DNA of 61,373 nt, taken from positions 1 through 61,373 of the forward strand of contig NZ_KB900708.1 in the NCBI RefSeq assembly GCF_000379185.1. Reading direction: 5' to 3'. Below the pieces are notes generated by a model. The model was not told the origin of the DNA. It saw nothing but the letters and a program-made list of their open reading frames with translations, and searched no databases. Of this stretch, positions 35,983-45,400 are shown piece after piece. Made by a program: the position numbers and the translations under genes. This stretch comes from Capnocytophaga cynodegmi DSM 19736. Lineage in GTDB: Bacteria > Bacteroidota > Bacteroidia > Flavobacteriales > Flavobacteriaceae. Position 1 is the stretch's first letter, and the number at the start of each line of letters is the position of its first letter.

Positions 35983-37920
35983 ATGAACAAAGTAACATAT
36001 AATGAGCGTAATGTCATTGACTTATCTAGTCTCAGATATCTTCCCAGATGGTCTGTTCTAATTATTGATATTTTCCTAGCTGTCGTCTCTCTTTTCGTTT
36101 CTTTTTATCTATTAAACGGATTAGATGTAAAAAATAGTGATAACCTACCTCTTTATCAAAAGTATATTTTGATTATCGGAATAAATATCATATTCATGTT
36201 AATTTTCAGAACATACTCTGGTATAATTCGTCACTCTACATTTGCCGATTTGTTCAAAATTTTACTATCAAATGTATCAACAATATTTATCCTTTGGCTC
36301 ATAAATGTAGCGAATATTATTGCGGTAGGAGAGGTATTGTTACCAAATATTCCTCTAATACTTTATTTTACAATTTCTTTTGTATTGATGTCGTTTTTCC
36401 GGTTGTTTGTCAAAGAAATTTTTCAGCAATTAAAAGAATTCAGAAGAAGTGCATTAAAGAAACGTATTCTTATATTAGGAATAGACGAGGAATCGATATC
36501 AATGGCAAAGGCAATTATGGGAAATCCAAAATTGCCCTATGATGTAGCTGGTTTCCTAACCCAAAGAACAGACTCCAACCACGCTGTACTTTTAGGTAAG
36601 GCTATCTATAGCAAGGACAAACTTATGAAATATCGTAAGGAGTATCTTGGTTTACATGGAATACTTATAAATAAAAATAACTTCTCTAAAGAAGAATTAA
36701 ACCAATGGGTAAATTTCTTCTTGGAGAGAGGATTGGTAATTCTAAAAACTCCGTCTTTACAAAAATTACGTCCTGATGAAAATATCAAAATTCACCAAGT
36801 TCAAATTGAAGATTTGCTCAACAGAAAACCTATTGTAATCCAAAACGACGAAGTGAAAAAACGACACTTCCAAAAAAATGTATTGGTTACAGGAGGAGCT
36901 GGTTCTATCGGGAGTGAAATTGTGCGTCAGGTGGCTTCATTCAACCCTTCATTAGTTGTAGTTTTAGACCAAGCTGAAACCCCTTTGTATGATATTGAGC
37001 TGGAAATGAAAGAGAAATTCCCTAATACGAAATTTAAGTTCGTTTTAGCAGATATCTCGAACAAAGAACGTATAGAAAGTGTTTTTATGGAACATGATTT
37101 TTCTATGGTATACCACGCGGCAGCTTACAAACACGTTCCTTTGATAGAAGAAAACCCTCACGAGGCTATTTTAGTAAACATTCAAGGAAGTAAAAACTTA
37201 GCATTACTTTCCAGCAAATACAAAATAAATCGTTTTGTAATGGTTTCTACCGATAAGGCTGTAAACCCCACAAACGTTATGGGAGCCTCAAAACGGACCG
37301 CTGAACTTTTCGTACAAGCACTTCAAAATGAAGAAGGTAACGCTACTAAGTTCATCACAACTCGTTTCGGAAACGTATTAGGTTCTAATGGTTCAGTAAT
37401 CCCTCACTTCAGAAAACAGATTGAAAAAGGAGGTCCCGTAACCATAACACATCCTGATATTGTTCGCTATTTTATGACTATTCCAGAAGCTTGTGAGTTG
37501 GTTCTTCAGGCGGGAACGATGGGTAAAGGAGGAGAAATTTTCGTGTTTGATATGGGAGAACCTGTTAAAATCCTCAATTTAGCTACCCGTATGATAAAAT
37601 TATCTGGTTATGAACCAAATGTAGATATAAAAATTGTTTACACAGGACTAAGACCAGGTGAAAAACTTTATGAAGAACTTTTAAGTGATGACACAAGAAC
37701 ACTTCCTACTCACCACGAGAAAATAATGGTGTCTAAAGATCCGACAATGGCTTTTAAAGAAATTGATGCCTTATCAAACAAAATTAGTGCAGCTGCCAAG
37801 TTAGGCGACAAAATTGAGGTGGTTCGTATTCTGAAAGAAATAGTTAAAGAATTTAAGAGTAATAATTCAATCTTTGAGATTTTGGACAGAAACCAAGAAC
37901 AAATTAAAGAACATTCATAA
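35983..37920 (+). CDS. membrane-bound UDP-HexNAc 4,6-dehydratase (CapD/WbpM/PglF-like)
   Basis: The 645-residue protein has four N-terminal transmembrane helices (to about residue 140), a CoA-binding-like Rossmann domain and a C-terminal SDR dehydratase domain. The NAD motif is LVTGGAGSIGSEIVRQ near residue 302, and the catalytic region is VSTDKAVNPTNVMGASKRTAE near 418. In this family a methionine replaces the tyrosine of the usual YxxxK. VRYFMTIPEACELVLQA follows near 500. The enzyme converts UDP-GlcNAc to the 4-keto-6-deoxy sugar, the substrate of the adjacent aminotransferase. An ATG was preferred to a TTG nine bases upstream. The gene ends before a strong terminator. Confidence 0.93.
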   Translation: MNKVTYNERNVIDLSSLRYLPRWSVLIIDIFLAVVSLFVSFYLLNGLDVKNSDNLPLYQKYILIIGINIIFMLIFRTYSGIIRHSTFADLFKILLSNVSTIFILWLINVANIIAVGEVLLPNIPLILYFTISFVLMSFFRLFVKEIFQQLKEFRRSALKKRILILGIDEESISMAKAIMGNPKLPYDVAGFLTQRTDSNHAVLLGKAIYSKDKLMKYRKEYLGLHGILINKNNFSKEELNQWVNFFLERGLVILKTPSLQKLRPDENIKIHQVQIEDLLNRKPIVIQNDEVKKRHFQKNVLVTGGAGSIGSEIVRQVASFNPSLVVVLDQAETPLYDIELEMKEKFPNTKFKFVLADISNKERIESVFMEHDFSMVYHAAAYKHVPLIEENPHEAILVNIQGSKNLALLSSKYKINRFVMVSTDKAVNPTNVMGASKRTAELFVQALQNEEGNATKFITTRFGNVLGSNGSVIPHFRKQIEKGGPVTITHPDIVRYFMTIPEACELVLQAGTMGKGGEIFVFDMGEPVKILNLATRMIKLSGYEPNVDIKIVYTGLRPGEKLYEELLSDDTRTLPTHHEKIMVSKDPTMAFKEIDALSNKISAAAKLGDKIEVVRILKEIVKEFKSNNSIFEILDRNQEQIKEHS

Positions 37921-37931
37921 AAAATTAAAAT

Positions 37932-37968
37932 AAAAAAATCGCAAATTTTTTAAATTTGCGATTTTTTT
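37932..37968. terminator. bidirectional terminator at the end of the polysaccharide locus
   Basis: A 17-bp inverted repeat with core ATCGCAAAT / ATTTGCGAT has outer A and T runs and a 3-nt loop. It lies between the convergent dehydratase and exonuclease genes and can work on both strands. Confidence 0.9.
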
Positions 37969-37971
37969 ATT

Positions 37972-38685
37972 TTACACGAACAAAATCTCGTCTTCTGTTA
38001 GTAATGCTTCTCCTCGAAAACGCAGAAATACCTGAGCAACAGTTACAGTATCTTTCTCACAATAGGTAACAATTCTGTCTATATTTTTCTCTTTGTAAAA
38101 AACATCTCTGACTTGGCTTCCGTCAATATCATCCTTAGGTGAAGGAATTCCTAAAACGTGTGTCAATAATTTCAATGAAGTAAAATGCTTATAATCCCCA
38201 AACTTCCACATCTCCAACGTATCTAAATGTGGAACTTCCCAAGGTTTTTTACCAAATAATTGCAATTTTTGGGGAATACGTATATTATTGATTATCATAC
38301 GCCTTGTGATATACGGAAAATCAAACTCTTTGCCATTATGAGCACACAATAACTTATTACTGCTTGAGAAATATTGTTCAATAAGACGGGAAAAATCTTT
38401 CAGAATCTTTACTTCATCGCCAAAAAAAGAAGTCACCCGAAAAGTTCGTTGTTCATAGCGAAACGAAAAATAGCCTACTGAAATACAAACTATTCTCCCA
38501 AATTCAGCCCAGATTCCTGCTCGGTCATAAAATTCCTCAGCAGTAAAATCTTCTTTTCGCTGATACTTGGTCTTTTCTTCCCATAATTCTTGTTCAGCTT
38601 GTGAAAGTTCTTGATAATCTTCAGATAAAGGAACCGTTTCAATATCTAGAAATAGAATATCTTCCAAATTGATTTTATTGAGCAT
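37972..38685 (-). CDS. predicted 3'-5' exonuclease (PolB-type DnaQ fold)
   Basis: This 237-residue protein has the three exonuclease motifs of the DEDDy group. Exo I is FLDIETVP near residue 11, Exo II is CAHNGKEFDFPYITRR near 121, and Exo III is TYCEKDTVTVAQVFLRF near 209. It resembles the stand-alone exonuclease domain of family B DNA polymerases (DNA_pol_B_exo2 type). It probably trims DNA or RNA 3' ends in the cytoplasm; the substrate is unknown. I chose the ATG at 38685, where the conserved domain begins. It overlaps the end of the serine hydrolase gene by 11 bp. Confidence 0.85.
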   Translation of the reverse strand: MLNKINLEDILFLDIETVPLSEDYQELSQAEQELWEEKTKYQRKEDFTAEEFYDRAGIWAEFGRIVCISVGYFSFRYEQRTFRVTSFFGDEVKILKDFSRLIEQYFSSSNKLLCAHNGKEFDFPYITRRMIINNIRIPQKLQLFGKKPWEVPHLDTLEMWKFGDYKHFTSLKLLTHVLGIPSPKDDIDGSQVRDVFYKEKNIDRIVTYCEKDTVTVAQVFLRFRGEALLTEDEILFV

Positions 38686-39841
38686 TATTTTCCAACATTT
38701 TATAAGTTTCGTCAATATATCCATAGATATCCTCAGTGAAAGGATCTCCTCCCTCCTCTTCTACCCCCTTCAAATGTCCAAGCCTAACAATCATAATGTT
38801 ATCTTCTGGCTGAACTATAACATACTGCCCCAAATGTCCTCGCATCATAAAAAACTTTTTGCTATTATGAGTCAAAAGCCACATTCCATATCCGTATTCT
38901 GGACTTTCGGGAAATCGAGGTTGAATGGATTTAGCTACGAAGGCAGAGTCTAAAACCTGCTGTCCATTCCATTTTCCATAATCACGATAAAGTTTACCAA
39001 GCCGAGCAAAATCACGAGCATTGGAAGCTATACAACAATAAGCTTTTTCCATCCCATTCGTTTCACTATCAACCTGCCAAAGAGCATCACTCTCCGACCC
39101 TAACGGCTTCCAAATCGATTGTGATAAATAATCGGAAAGCGTTTTGCCTGTTGCTTTTTCAATAACCATTGCCAATAGTTGTGTGTTGCCACTTTGATAA
39201 ACATATCTTTTTCCTGGCTCTTCAACAATTTTCATTCGCCCCATAACTTCCCGAAGATTCGTATCAAAATAAGCCTGCGTGGTGATTGAAAACGGACTGT
39301 AATACGACTCATCCCAATCAGAACCTGAAGCCATTGAAGCCAAATCACCCACAGTAAGTTTTGAAGCTAATCCTTCTGAAAACTCAGGAAGATAATCACT
39401 TACAGGCTGTTCCAAACTTTTTATATATCCATCATAAATAGATTTTCCAAGTAAAGCAGAAACATATGATTTTGCCATTGAGAAGGAATTACTTTTTGAT
39501 TTTTCAGAATACCCATCAAAGTATTGCTCGTGCCAAATACTATCATTTTTAAGAATAAGAAATGCCACAGACTCGTACTTTTTATGCAAATTTTCTAAAT
39601 CTTTTGTGGGTTTCGTCTTGTTGCAATCCTTACGTAACGCCCAAGGTTGTGATTCTGCTCCCTTATTGACGGTTCTGTTATCAAACTTCTCGTAATCAGA
39701 CAGAAAGGCTGTCTTATGTCCTGAACCATAGATAACATAAACTGCTTTGAGAATATATCCGTACCCGCTTATATAAATACCCCCAACAACCAATAACAAT
39801 ATTACAATCAACCCTATAAAAAATCTTTTGAAATATCTCAT
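38675..39841 (-). CDS. membrane-anchored serine hydrolase (class C beta-lactamase / 6-aminohexanoate-dimer hydrolase-like)
   Basis: The 388-residue protein has an N-terminal membrane helix (residues 5-25) and a penicillin-binding/beta-lactamase fold. The SxxK nucleophile motif is SFSMAKSY near residue 130, the YxN motif is VYQSGNTQL near 213, and the third motif is RGHLGQ near 333. The EstB/NylB-like pattern SMASGSDWDESYYSPFS near 170 is typical of this group. It should act in the periplasm as an esterase, amidase or peptidase; true beta-lactamase activity is unlikely but not excluded. The ATG at 39841 was chosen because the extra upstream residues are not family-like. Confidence 0.85.
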   Translation of the reverse strand: MRYFKRFFIGLIVILLLVVGGIYISGYGYILKAVYVIYGSGHKTAFLSDYEKFDNRTVNKGAESQPWALRKDCNKTKPTKDLENLHKKYESVAFLILKNDSIWHEQYFDGYSEKSKSNSFSMAKSYVSALLGKSIYDGYIKSLEQPVSDYLPEFSEGLASKLTVGDLASMASGSDWDESYYSPFSITTQAYFDTNLREVMGRMKIVEEPGKRYVYQSGNTQLLAMVIEKATGKTLSDYLSQSIWKPLGSESDALWQVDSETNGMEKAYCCIASNARDFARLGKLYRDYGKWNGQQVLDSAFVAKSIQPRFPESPEYGYGMWLLTHNSKKFFMMRGHLGQYVIVQPEDNIMIVRLGHLKGVEEEGGDPFTEDIYGYIDETYKMLENNAQ

Positions 39842-39991
39842 AACTTTAACGATTAAAATGCCTTTCCAAAAGTACAAATATTATTTTAAAAATCAATTTT
39901 TTATACAATTTTCATACTTCAAATTACAGCTGACTTAAATTTCTTTAATAAAAATCTACTTCTATTTACTACGAAAAATATAGAAACAGAA

Positions 39992-40017
39992 AAGCCACCT
40001 ATTTGCATAAGTGGCTT
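39992..40017 (-). terminator. terminator of the groESL transcript
   Basis: The stem AAGCCAC / GTGGCTT is continued by a shorter inner pairing (TAT / ATA after one mismatch). On the minus strand it is followed by CTTTTCTG, a moderate T-rich tract. It lies 36 bp downstream of the groEL stop. Confidence 0.6.
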
Positions 40018-40052
40018 CTCTTGTAGAAAATTTATTTTGATTATGATTTTAT

Positions 40053-41705
<1,653 letters not shown>

Positions 41706-41709
41706 TTAT

Positions 41710-41736
41710 GCAATAAGCTTTAAGCTAACTTATTGC
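41710..41736. repeat. hairpin overlapping the stop of the four-helix-bundle gene
   Basis: An 8-bp perfect stem encloses 11 nt, within which TAAGCTT-TAAGCTA repeats. No T tract follows, so it is not a standard terminator. It could be a processing signal or an element end. Confidence 0.65.
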
Positions 41737-42086
41737 GGATTGATTTTTTGTTTTAAATTGAAGATTTTACTCTTAATTTGATTGATGTTTTTTAACAAAC
41801 TCTCAGAAGTTTCTGCATCAATAAATTGTAAGTCTGTTGAAAGAATAACCAGATACTCTGCTTCAGAAGCAGAACCTAGAGCAATGTTCAAAAAGTGAGA
41901 AAACTCTTTATCAGAACTTCTTCCACATCCTTCACTAATATTTGTAGGGATTGAGGTAACAGCTCTACGCAATTGAGATGTTATATTAAATAGTTCATCT
42001 TTCGGAAAATTCTTAGAAATTTTGTAAACTTCCAATACTAACTTATGACTCAATTGCCAAACATCATATTTTTTGAATTCTCTCAT
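41730..42086 (-). CDS. four helix bundle protein (23S rRNA intervening-sequence / S23 family)
   Basis: This 118-residue protein is a clear member of the family first found in intervening sequences of bacterial 23S rRNA, whose fold also resembles the Avd protein of diversity-generating retroelements. Diagnostic stretches are FKKYDVWQLSHKLVLEVYK at the N-terminus, LFNITSQLRRAVTSIPTNIS near residue 32, GCGRSSDKEFSHFLNIALGS near 53 and ASEAEYLVILS near 73. The family's function is not settled; a basic surface suggests nucleic-acid binding. It lies between groES and groEL, with repeats on both sides. A hairpin overlaps its stop codon. Confidence 0.92.
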   Translation of the reverse strand: MREFKKYDVWQLSHKLVLEVYKISKNFPKDELFNITSQLRRAVTSIPTNISEGCGRSSDKEFSHFLNIALGSASEAEYLVILSTDLQFIDAETSESLLKNINQIKSKIFNLKQKINPQ

Positions 42087-42090
42087 TGCT

Positions 42091-42111
42091 TACAGCCTAT
42101 CGCCTATAGCT
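42091..42111. repeat. three tandem heptamers upstream of the four-helix-bundle gene
   Basis: TACAGCC, TATCGCC and TATAGCT are three adjacent heptamers of the form TAnnGCY. They fill nearly all of the space between the groES stop and the start of the next gene. Confidence 0.6.
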
Positions 42112-42115
42112 CTTC

Positions 42116-42394
42116 TTAGATGACAGCTAACACATCATTCTCTCTCATAATAAGATAATCTTTTCCTTCTAATTTAAGTTCAGTTCCTGCGTATTTCCCA
42201 TAAAGAACTACATCTCCTACTTTCAAGGTAATAGGATTGTCTTTTGTTCCTGCTCCTACTGCAACCACGGTACCTTTTTGTGGTTTTTCTTTTGCGGTGT
42301 CAGGAATGATGATACCTGATGCCGTAGTGGTCTCAGCTACAGCAGGTTCAATTAGTACTCTGTCTGCCAAAGGCTTAATTTTCACTTTTGCCAT
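42116..42394 (-). CDS. groES: co-chaperonin GroES
   Basis: GroES is the 10-kDa lid of the GroEL chaperonin. The 92-residue protein has [14 protein letters not shown] at the N-terminus and the mobile-loop region [19 protein letters not shown] near residue 20. It ends with the segment [22 protein letters not shown]. Length and motifs are standard. It is the first gene of the groESL operon and is preceded by a sigma-54-like promoter sequence. Confidence 0.99.
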   Translation of the reverse strand: MAKVKIKPLADRVLIEPAVAETTTASGIIIPDTAKEKPQKGTVVAVGAGTKDNPITLKVGDVVLYGKYAGTELKLEGKDYLIMRENDVLAVI

Positions 42395-42475
42395 ATTTTA
42401 TGTTTTTATTGAATTTATAATTTACTAAAAAATTTCAATACATTGTAAGTATTCAAAAATCTTCTTCAGAACAAC

Positions 42476-42515
42476 TCAGAAAGTGTGCCAAACAAAGAAA
42501 ACTGACACTATGTCA
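42476..42515 (-). promoter_or_regulatory. sigma-54-like promoter and inverted repeat upstream of groES
   Basis: On the minus strand TGGCACACTTTCTGA (42490 to 42476) matches the -24/-12 form TGGCAC-N6-TG, with A in place of the final C. Just upstream lies the inverted repeat TGACA-TAG-TGTCA (42503-42515 on plus), a possible activator or heat-shock regulator site. No clear TAnnTTTG element was found before groES. CIRCE-type repeats are absent. Confidence 0.45.
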
Positions 42516-42537
42516 TACTTTTATTTTAAACAAAAAA

Positions 42538-42570
42538 GAGAATTGAAAATACATATAATACTCAATTCTC
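42538..42570 (-). terminator. terminator of the lptE-TPR-secG operon
   Basis: A 9-bp stem (GAGAATTGA / TCAATTCTC) is followed on the minus strand by CTTTTTTG-type T-rich sequence. It lies 28 bp after the secG stop. Confidence 0.7.
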
Positions 42571-42597
42571 AATTTTTTAATTCCAGCCGCTCAACCT

Positions 42598-42954
42598 TTA
42601 TTGTGCAGTGTTTGAAGTTGTCCCAGGTTGTTGAGCCTCATTTGTAGAAACTGGCGTGTTTAAAACATCTGTTTGCACAGGAGTTCCATCTAATAATTTT
42701 GAGTCAGAACCTGTCGTTGTATTTGATTGCAACAAAGTGTTAGCCACCAAAATCAACACTGCCAAAAGGGTAGCAAATGTCCAAGTACTACGCTCCAAGA
42801 AATCTCCTGTCTTTTTAACTCCTCCCACAACTTGCGTATTTCCTCCAAAAGAAGAAGAAAGACCACCTCCTTTAGGATTTTGAACCATTATAACCAAAGC
42901 AAGTAGCAGACACACCACTACAATAAGGATTAAAAAAATATTGAATGTTGTCAT
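42598..42954 (-). CDS. secG: preprotein translocase subunit SecG
   Basis: SecG is a small membrane subunit of the SecYEG export channel. The 118-residue protein has two transmembrane helices (about residues 4-24 and 56-75). Between them lies the family signature VQNPKGGGLSSSFGG near residue 24. The C-terminal 35 residues are rich in Thr, Asn and Gln and are probably disordered. It is 9 bp after a TPR protein gene and ends the operon. Confidence 0.95.
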   Translation of the reverse strand: MTTFNIFLILIVVVCLLLALVIMVQNPKGGGLSSSFGGNTQVVGGVKKTGDFLERSTWTFATLLAVLILVANTLLQSNTTTGSDSKLLDGTPVQTDVLNTPVSTNEAQQPGTTSNTAQ

Positions 42955-42963
42955 TTAAATAAA

Positions 42964-43836
42964 TTATTTTTGTTGTTGTAAATTTTTTATTTCTTGTATT
43001 TGGGATGCAAAGTAAGCACTTTTTTCTGGATTTTTCAAAATTAATATTTCATAAGCCTGAATTGCTTGTTTATATTTCTTCTGATTCACATAAACTTGAG
43101 CCAACGTTTCGGTCATTAATTGGCGTGGGTCTGTTTTAACTTCATTAGCCAAATTTACATTTGAAGAATAATCTTTTACAGGCTCAATTTTAGGATTAGT
43201 CTCCAGAAATTTATCTATCAAATGAAATTTTTTAGCCACATTATCATCTTTATATTCAGAAGATTGCATACTTTTATCTTCAGAAATACTCTTCAGCCAT
43301 TCCGAAATAGAATCCAGCCTGTCACCTAATGCGTTTTTGCCTTGTACCCTTTCTGTTTCAGGTGTTACATCGTCCATTTCCTCCTTATAAACAAGGATAG
43401 ATTCTATATCTCCCTGACGAATAAATTTTTCTGAAAAAATATCTTCATCAAAAATAGATTTAGGCACTTGTGGAATGGTAAAAGGCTCTGGAGGCAGATA
43501 TTCTACATTGACAATTTCTGCATTTTCTTTTGCTTCTTGCCGTTGTACTGCTTTTTTAATTTCGTTCAAATCTTGCTTCAGAGCTGAAATATCAGGTACA
43601 ACCGCTTTTGAATGTATAAATTCATACAAAACAGAGCGATCCAAAACGTGAGCAGCAGCAAGTTTTAAAGCCTTGTTGTAACGGTAATTTCCTTCAGAAT
43701 GAAGCACTTTGAGCTGTAATACGCGAGCAGCCTGAAAGTAGGGATACTCCTTCACGATATGGTCTAATTCGTGTGCTTGTTCCTCTCCTATTACATAAGG
43801 ATTTTTTAGTATTTCAACAAACTCTTTTACCGTCAT
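42964..43836 (-). CDS. TPR-containing protein of the lptE-secG block
   Basis: This 290-residue cytoplasmic protein has no signal peptide. The N-terminal part (EFVEILKNPYVIGEEQAHEL and a helical segment with ARVLQLKVLHSEGNYRYNKAL) looks alpha-helical. The middle 130 residues are charged and probably disordered. The C-terminus carries a tetratricopeptide motif, ETLAQVYVNQKKYKQAIQAY near residue 240. The gene regularly sits between lptE and secG in Flavobacteriia, but its function is not known. I chose the ATG at 43836, 4 bp after lptE; the longer form would overlap lptE by 50 bp. Confidence 0.8.
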   Translation of the reverse strand: MTVKEFVEILKNPYVIGEEQAHELDHIVKEYPYFQAARVLQLKVLHSEGNYRYNKALKLAAAHVLDRSVLYEFIHSKAVVPDISALKQDLNEIKKAVQRQEAKENAEIVNVEYLPPEPFTIPQVPKSIFDEDIFSEKFIRQGDIESILVYKEEMDDVTPETERVQGKNALGDRLDSISEWLKSISEDKSMQSSEYKDDNVAKKFHLIDKFLETNPKIEPVKDYSSNVNLANEVKTDPRQLMTETLAQVYVNQKKYKQAIQAYEILILKNPEKSAYFASQIQEIKNLQQQK

Positions 43837-43840
43837 TCTT

Positions 43841-44332
43841 TTACCAATCAGCCAACGATGCGTTAAAAATATCTTGAGTGATTCGTTCAAAAATCTCAGG
43901 AATTGCTGTACCTTTCACCGAACTTAATTGTGATGTACCAGGATAATCGTAGTAGAAAGAAAAACGCTTTTCAAAATCCTTATTTTCTTCCACGTTATTG
44001 GTAAAACGTACATTCACTGCTATAGTAAGCCGATTCTGAGCTGCCGTCTGTTGTGCCGTAGCCGTCATTGGTGTAATATTAAATTCTACAATTTCCCCTT
44101 CATACACCAAATCCCCATTCCTATCTGTTAAAGACAAATTTGTTTGATTGTTAATCAAATCTTGTAATGCAATGGTAAAATCTCTGTCCAAACCAGGCTC
44201 AACCAAAGGGGCATCGTTACGAAAAAAGTTAACTTGAAATGTTTTTGCATCTCCAGTACTTCCTCCAGTAAAGTTATAAACTCCACATCCTGTTATTGTT
44301 AGAACTATAAACAAGAAAAAAAAATTCTTCAT
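43841..44332 (-). CDS. lptE: LPS-assembly lipoprotein LptE family
   Basis: The 163-residue outer-membrane lipoprotein has a signal peptide with lipobox TITGC (Cys16), followed by GVYNFTGGSTGDAKTFQVNF. This start is typical of the Bacteroidota LptE family. LptE plugs LptD and helps insert LPS into the outer membrane. Later segments, EGEIVEFNITPMTATAQQTA and NRLTIAVNVRFTN, are also family-like. It is the first gene of the operon with the TPR gene and secG, and it is divergent from rplU. Confidence 0.88.
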   Translation of the reverse strand: MKNFFFLFIVLTITGCGVYNFTGGSTGDAKTFQVNFFRNDAPLVEPGLDRDFTIALQDLINNQTNLSLTDRNGDLVYEGEIVEFNITPMTATAQQTAAQNRLTIAVNVRFTNNVEENKDFEKRFSFYYDYPGTSQLSSVKGTAIPEIFERITQDIFNASLADW

Positions 44333-44380
44333 AGTAGCTTAAAAATAAGTTTCGCAAGATAATTATTTTTTTTGAAATAG

Positions 44381-44388
44381 CAAAATTA
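44381..44388 (-). promoter_or_regulatory. -7 element of the lptE operon
   Basis: On the minus strand TAATTTTG matches TAnnTTTG. It predicts a start near 44374, about 42 nt before lptE. It lies immediately next to the divergent rplU promoter. Confidence 0.45.
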
Positions 44389-44399
44389 ATAAAAAGAAC

Positions 44400-44430
44400 T
44401 TTGACATTTGAAAAAAAAGAGTTACTTTTG
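44400..44430 (+). promoter_or_regulatory. promoter of rplU-rpmA
   Basis: TTTG is followed after 19 nt by TACTTTTG, one of the best promoter matches in the window. The start is predicted near 44437, giving a leader of about 25 nt. Confidence 0.75.
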
Positions 44431-44461
44431 CACCCAATTTTAACATTTTAAACAACAAGCT

Positions 44462-45091
44462 ATGTACGCAATTGTAGAGATAGCAGGGCAACAATTTAAA
44501 GTTTCAAAAGACCAAAAAGTGTTTGTTCATCGTTTGCAAAACCAAGAAGGAGAGAAAGTTGCATTTAATAACGTTCTGCTTTTGGACAACAATGGAACAA
44601 TCACAGTAGGCGCCCCAGCTATAGATGGTGCTTCAGTTGAAGCAAAGGTAGTAAAACACCTAAAAGGAGATAAAGTTATTGTCTTCAAAAAGAAAAGACG
44701 TAAAGGGTACAAAGTTAAAAATGGTCACAGACAGTATTTGACTGAAATCCTTATTGAAAACATCATCGCATCAGGAGCTGCTGTTAAACCAGCAAAAACT
44801 GAGAAAAAAGAGGAAAAACCTTCAAAATCAGTAAAAGCTGATGATTTGAAAAAAATTGAAGGAATTGGACCGAAAGCATCAGAAGCCCTTGTAGCCGCTG
44901 GTGTAGACACATTTGCTAAATTAGCCAAAAAGTCAGCAGAAGAAATCAAAACAATTTTGGCAGAAGCAAGTTCAACATTAGCTCATTTAGACCCACAAAC
45001 TTGGGCTGCACAAGCTCAATTAGCTGCCGATGGCAAATGGGACGAATTGAAAAAATGGCAAGATGAGCTTAATGGTGGTATCGTAAAATAA
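44462..45091 (+). CDS. rplU: 50S ribosomal protein L21 with helix-hairpin-helix extension
   Basis: The first 100 residues are ribosomal protein L21: MYAIVEIAGQQFKVSKDQ at the N-terminus and VFKKKRRKGYKVKNGHRQYL near residue 74. A lysine-rich linker (about 110-125) leads to a C-terminal helix-hairpin-helix region, DDLKKIEGIGPKASEALVAA near 127, followed by a helical tail with WAAQAQLAADGKWDELKKW. Standard L21 has about 100 residues, so the 209-residue form is a fusion. Such extended L21 is known in Bacteroidota. It is followed 25 bp later by rpmA. Confidence 0.97.
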   Translation: MYAIVEIAGQQFKVSKDQKVFVHRLQNQEGEKVAFNNVLLLDNNGTITVGAPAIDGASVEAKVVKHLKGDKVIVFKKKRRKGYKVKNGHRQYLTEILIENIIASGAAVKPAKTEKKEEKPSKSVKADDLKKIEGIGPKASEALVAAGVDTFAKLAKKSAEEIKTILAEASSTLAHLDPQTWAAQAQLAADGKWDELKKWQDELNGGIVK

Positions 45092-45116
45092 TTTTAAAAC
45101 TTAAAAATTAAAGAAA

Positions 45117-45377
45117 ATGGCTCACAAGAAAGGTGTCGGTAGTTCGAAGAACGGAAGGGAATCTCACTCTAAACGCTTAGGAGTGAAAATTTACGGTGGA
45201 CAAGCTGCTATAGCTGGTAACATCATCGTAAGACAAAGAGGAACTCAACACAATGCAGGAGAAAATGTGTATGTAGGTAAAGACCACACACTACACGCTA
45301 AAATTGATGGTATTGTTAAGTTTGAGAAAAAGAAAAATAATAAATCATACGTTTCAATTGTTCCTTTTGAAGCATAG
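45117..45377 (+). CDS. rpmA: 50S ribosomal protein L27
   Basis: The 86-residue protein is a standard L27. It starts [20 protein letters not shown] and contains [20 protein letters not shown] near residue 35. L27 reaches the peptidyl transferase centre with its N-terminus. There is no Firmicute-type N-terminal extension that needs processing. It is co-transcribed with rplU and ends before a strong terminator. Confidence 0.99.
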   Translation: MAHKKGVGSSKNGRESHSKRLGVKIYGGQAAIAGNIIVRQRGTQHNAGENVYVGKDHTLHAKIDGIVKFEKKKNNKSYVSIVPFEA

Positions 45378-45400
45378 TTATTATTTAAAATAAAATTAAA

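Larger units (their letters stand above)
41710..42111 (-). mobile_element. possible IVS-like cassette between groES and groEL
   Basis: The four-helix-bundle gene is bounded on one side by three heptamers TACAGCC-TATCGCC-TATAGCT (42091-42111). On the other side is a hairpin GCAATAAG / CTTATTGC (41710-41717 with 41729-41736) whose loop region contains the heptamer pair TAAGCTT-TAAGCTA (41714-41727). The arrangement of a structured flank plus an S23-family gene is that of rRNA intervening sequences, here inside a protein operon. The boundaries are inferred and no target duplication was identified. Confidence 0.45.

Noticed and set aside
42421-42537. CIRCE element / HrcA control of groESL
   Set aside because: No TTAGCACTC-N9-GAGTGCTAA-type repeat is present; the inverted repeat seen is shorter and different.
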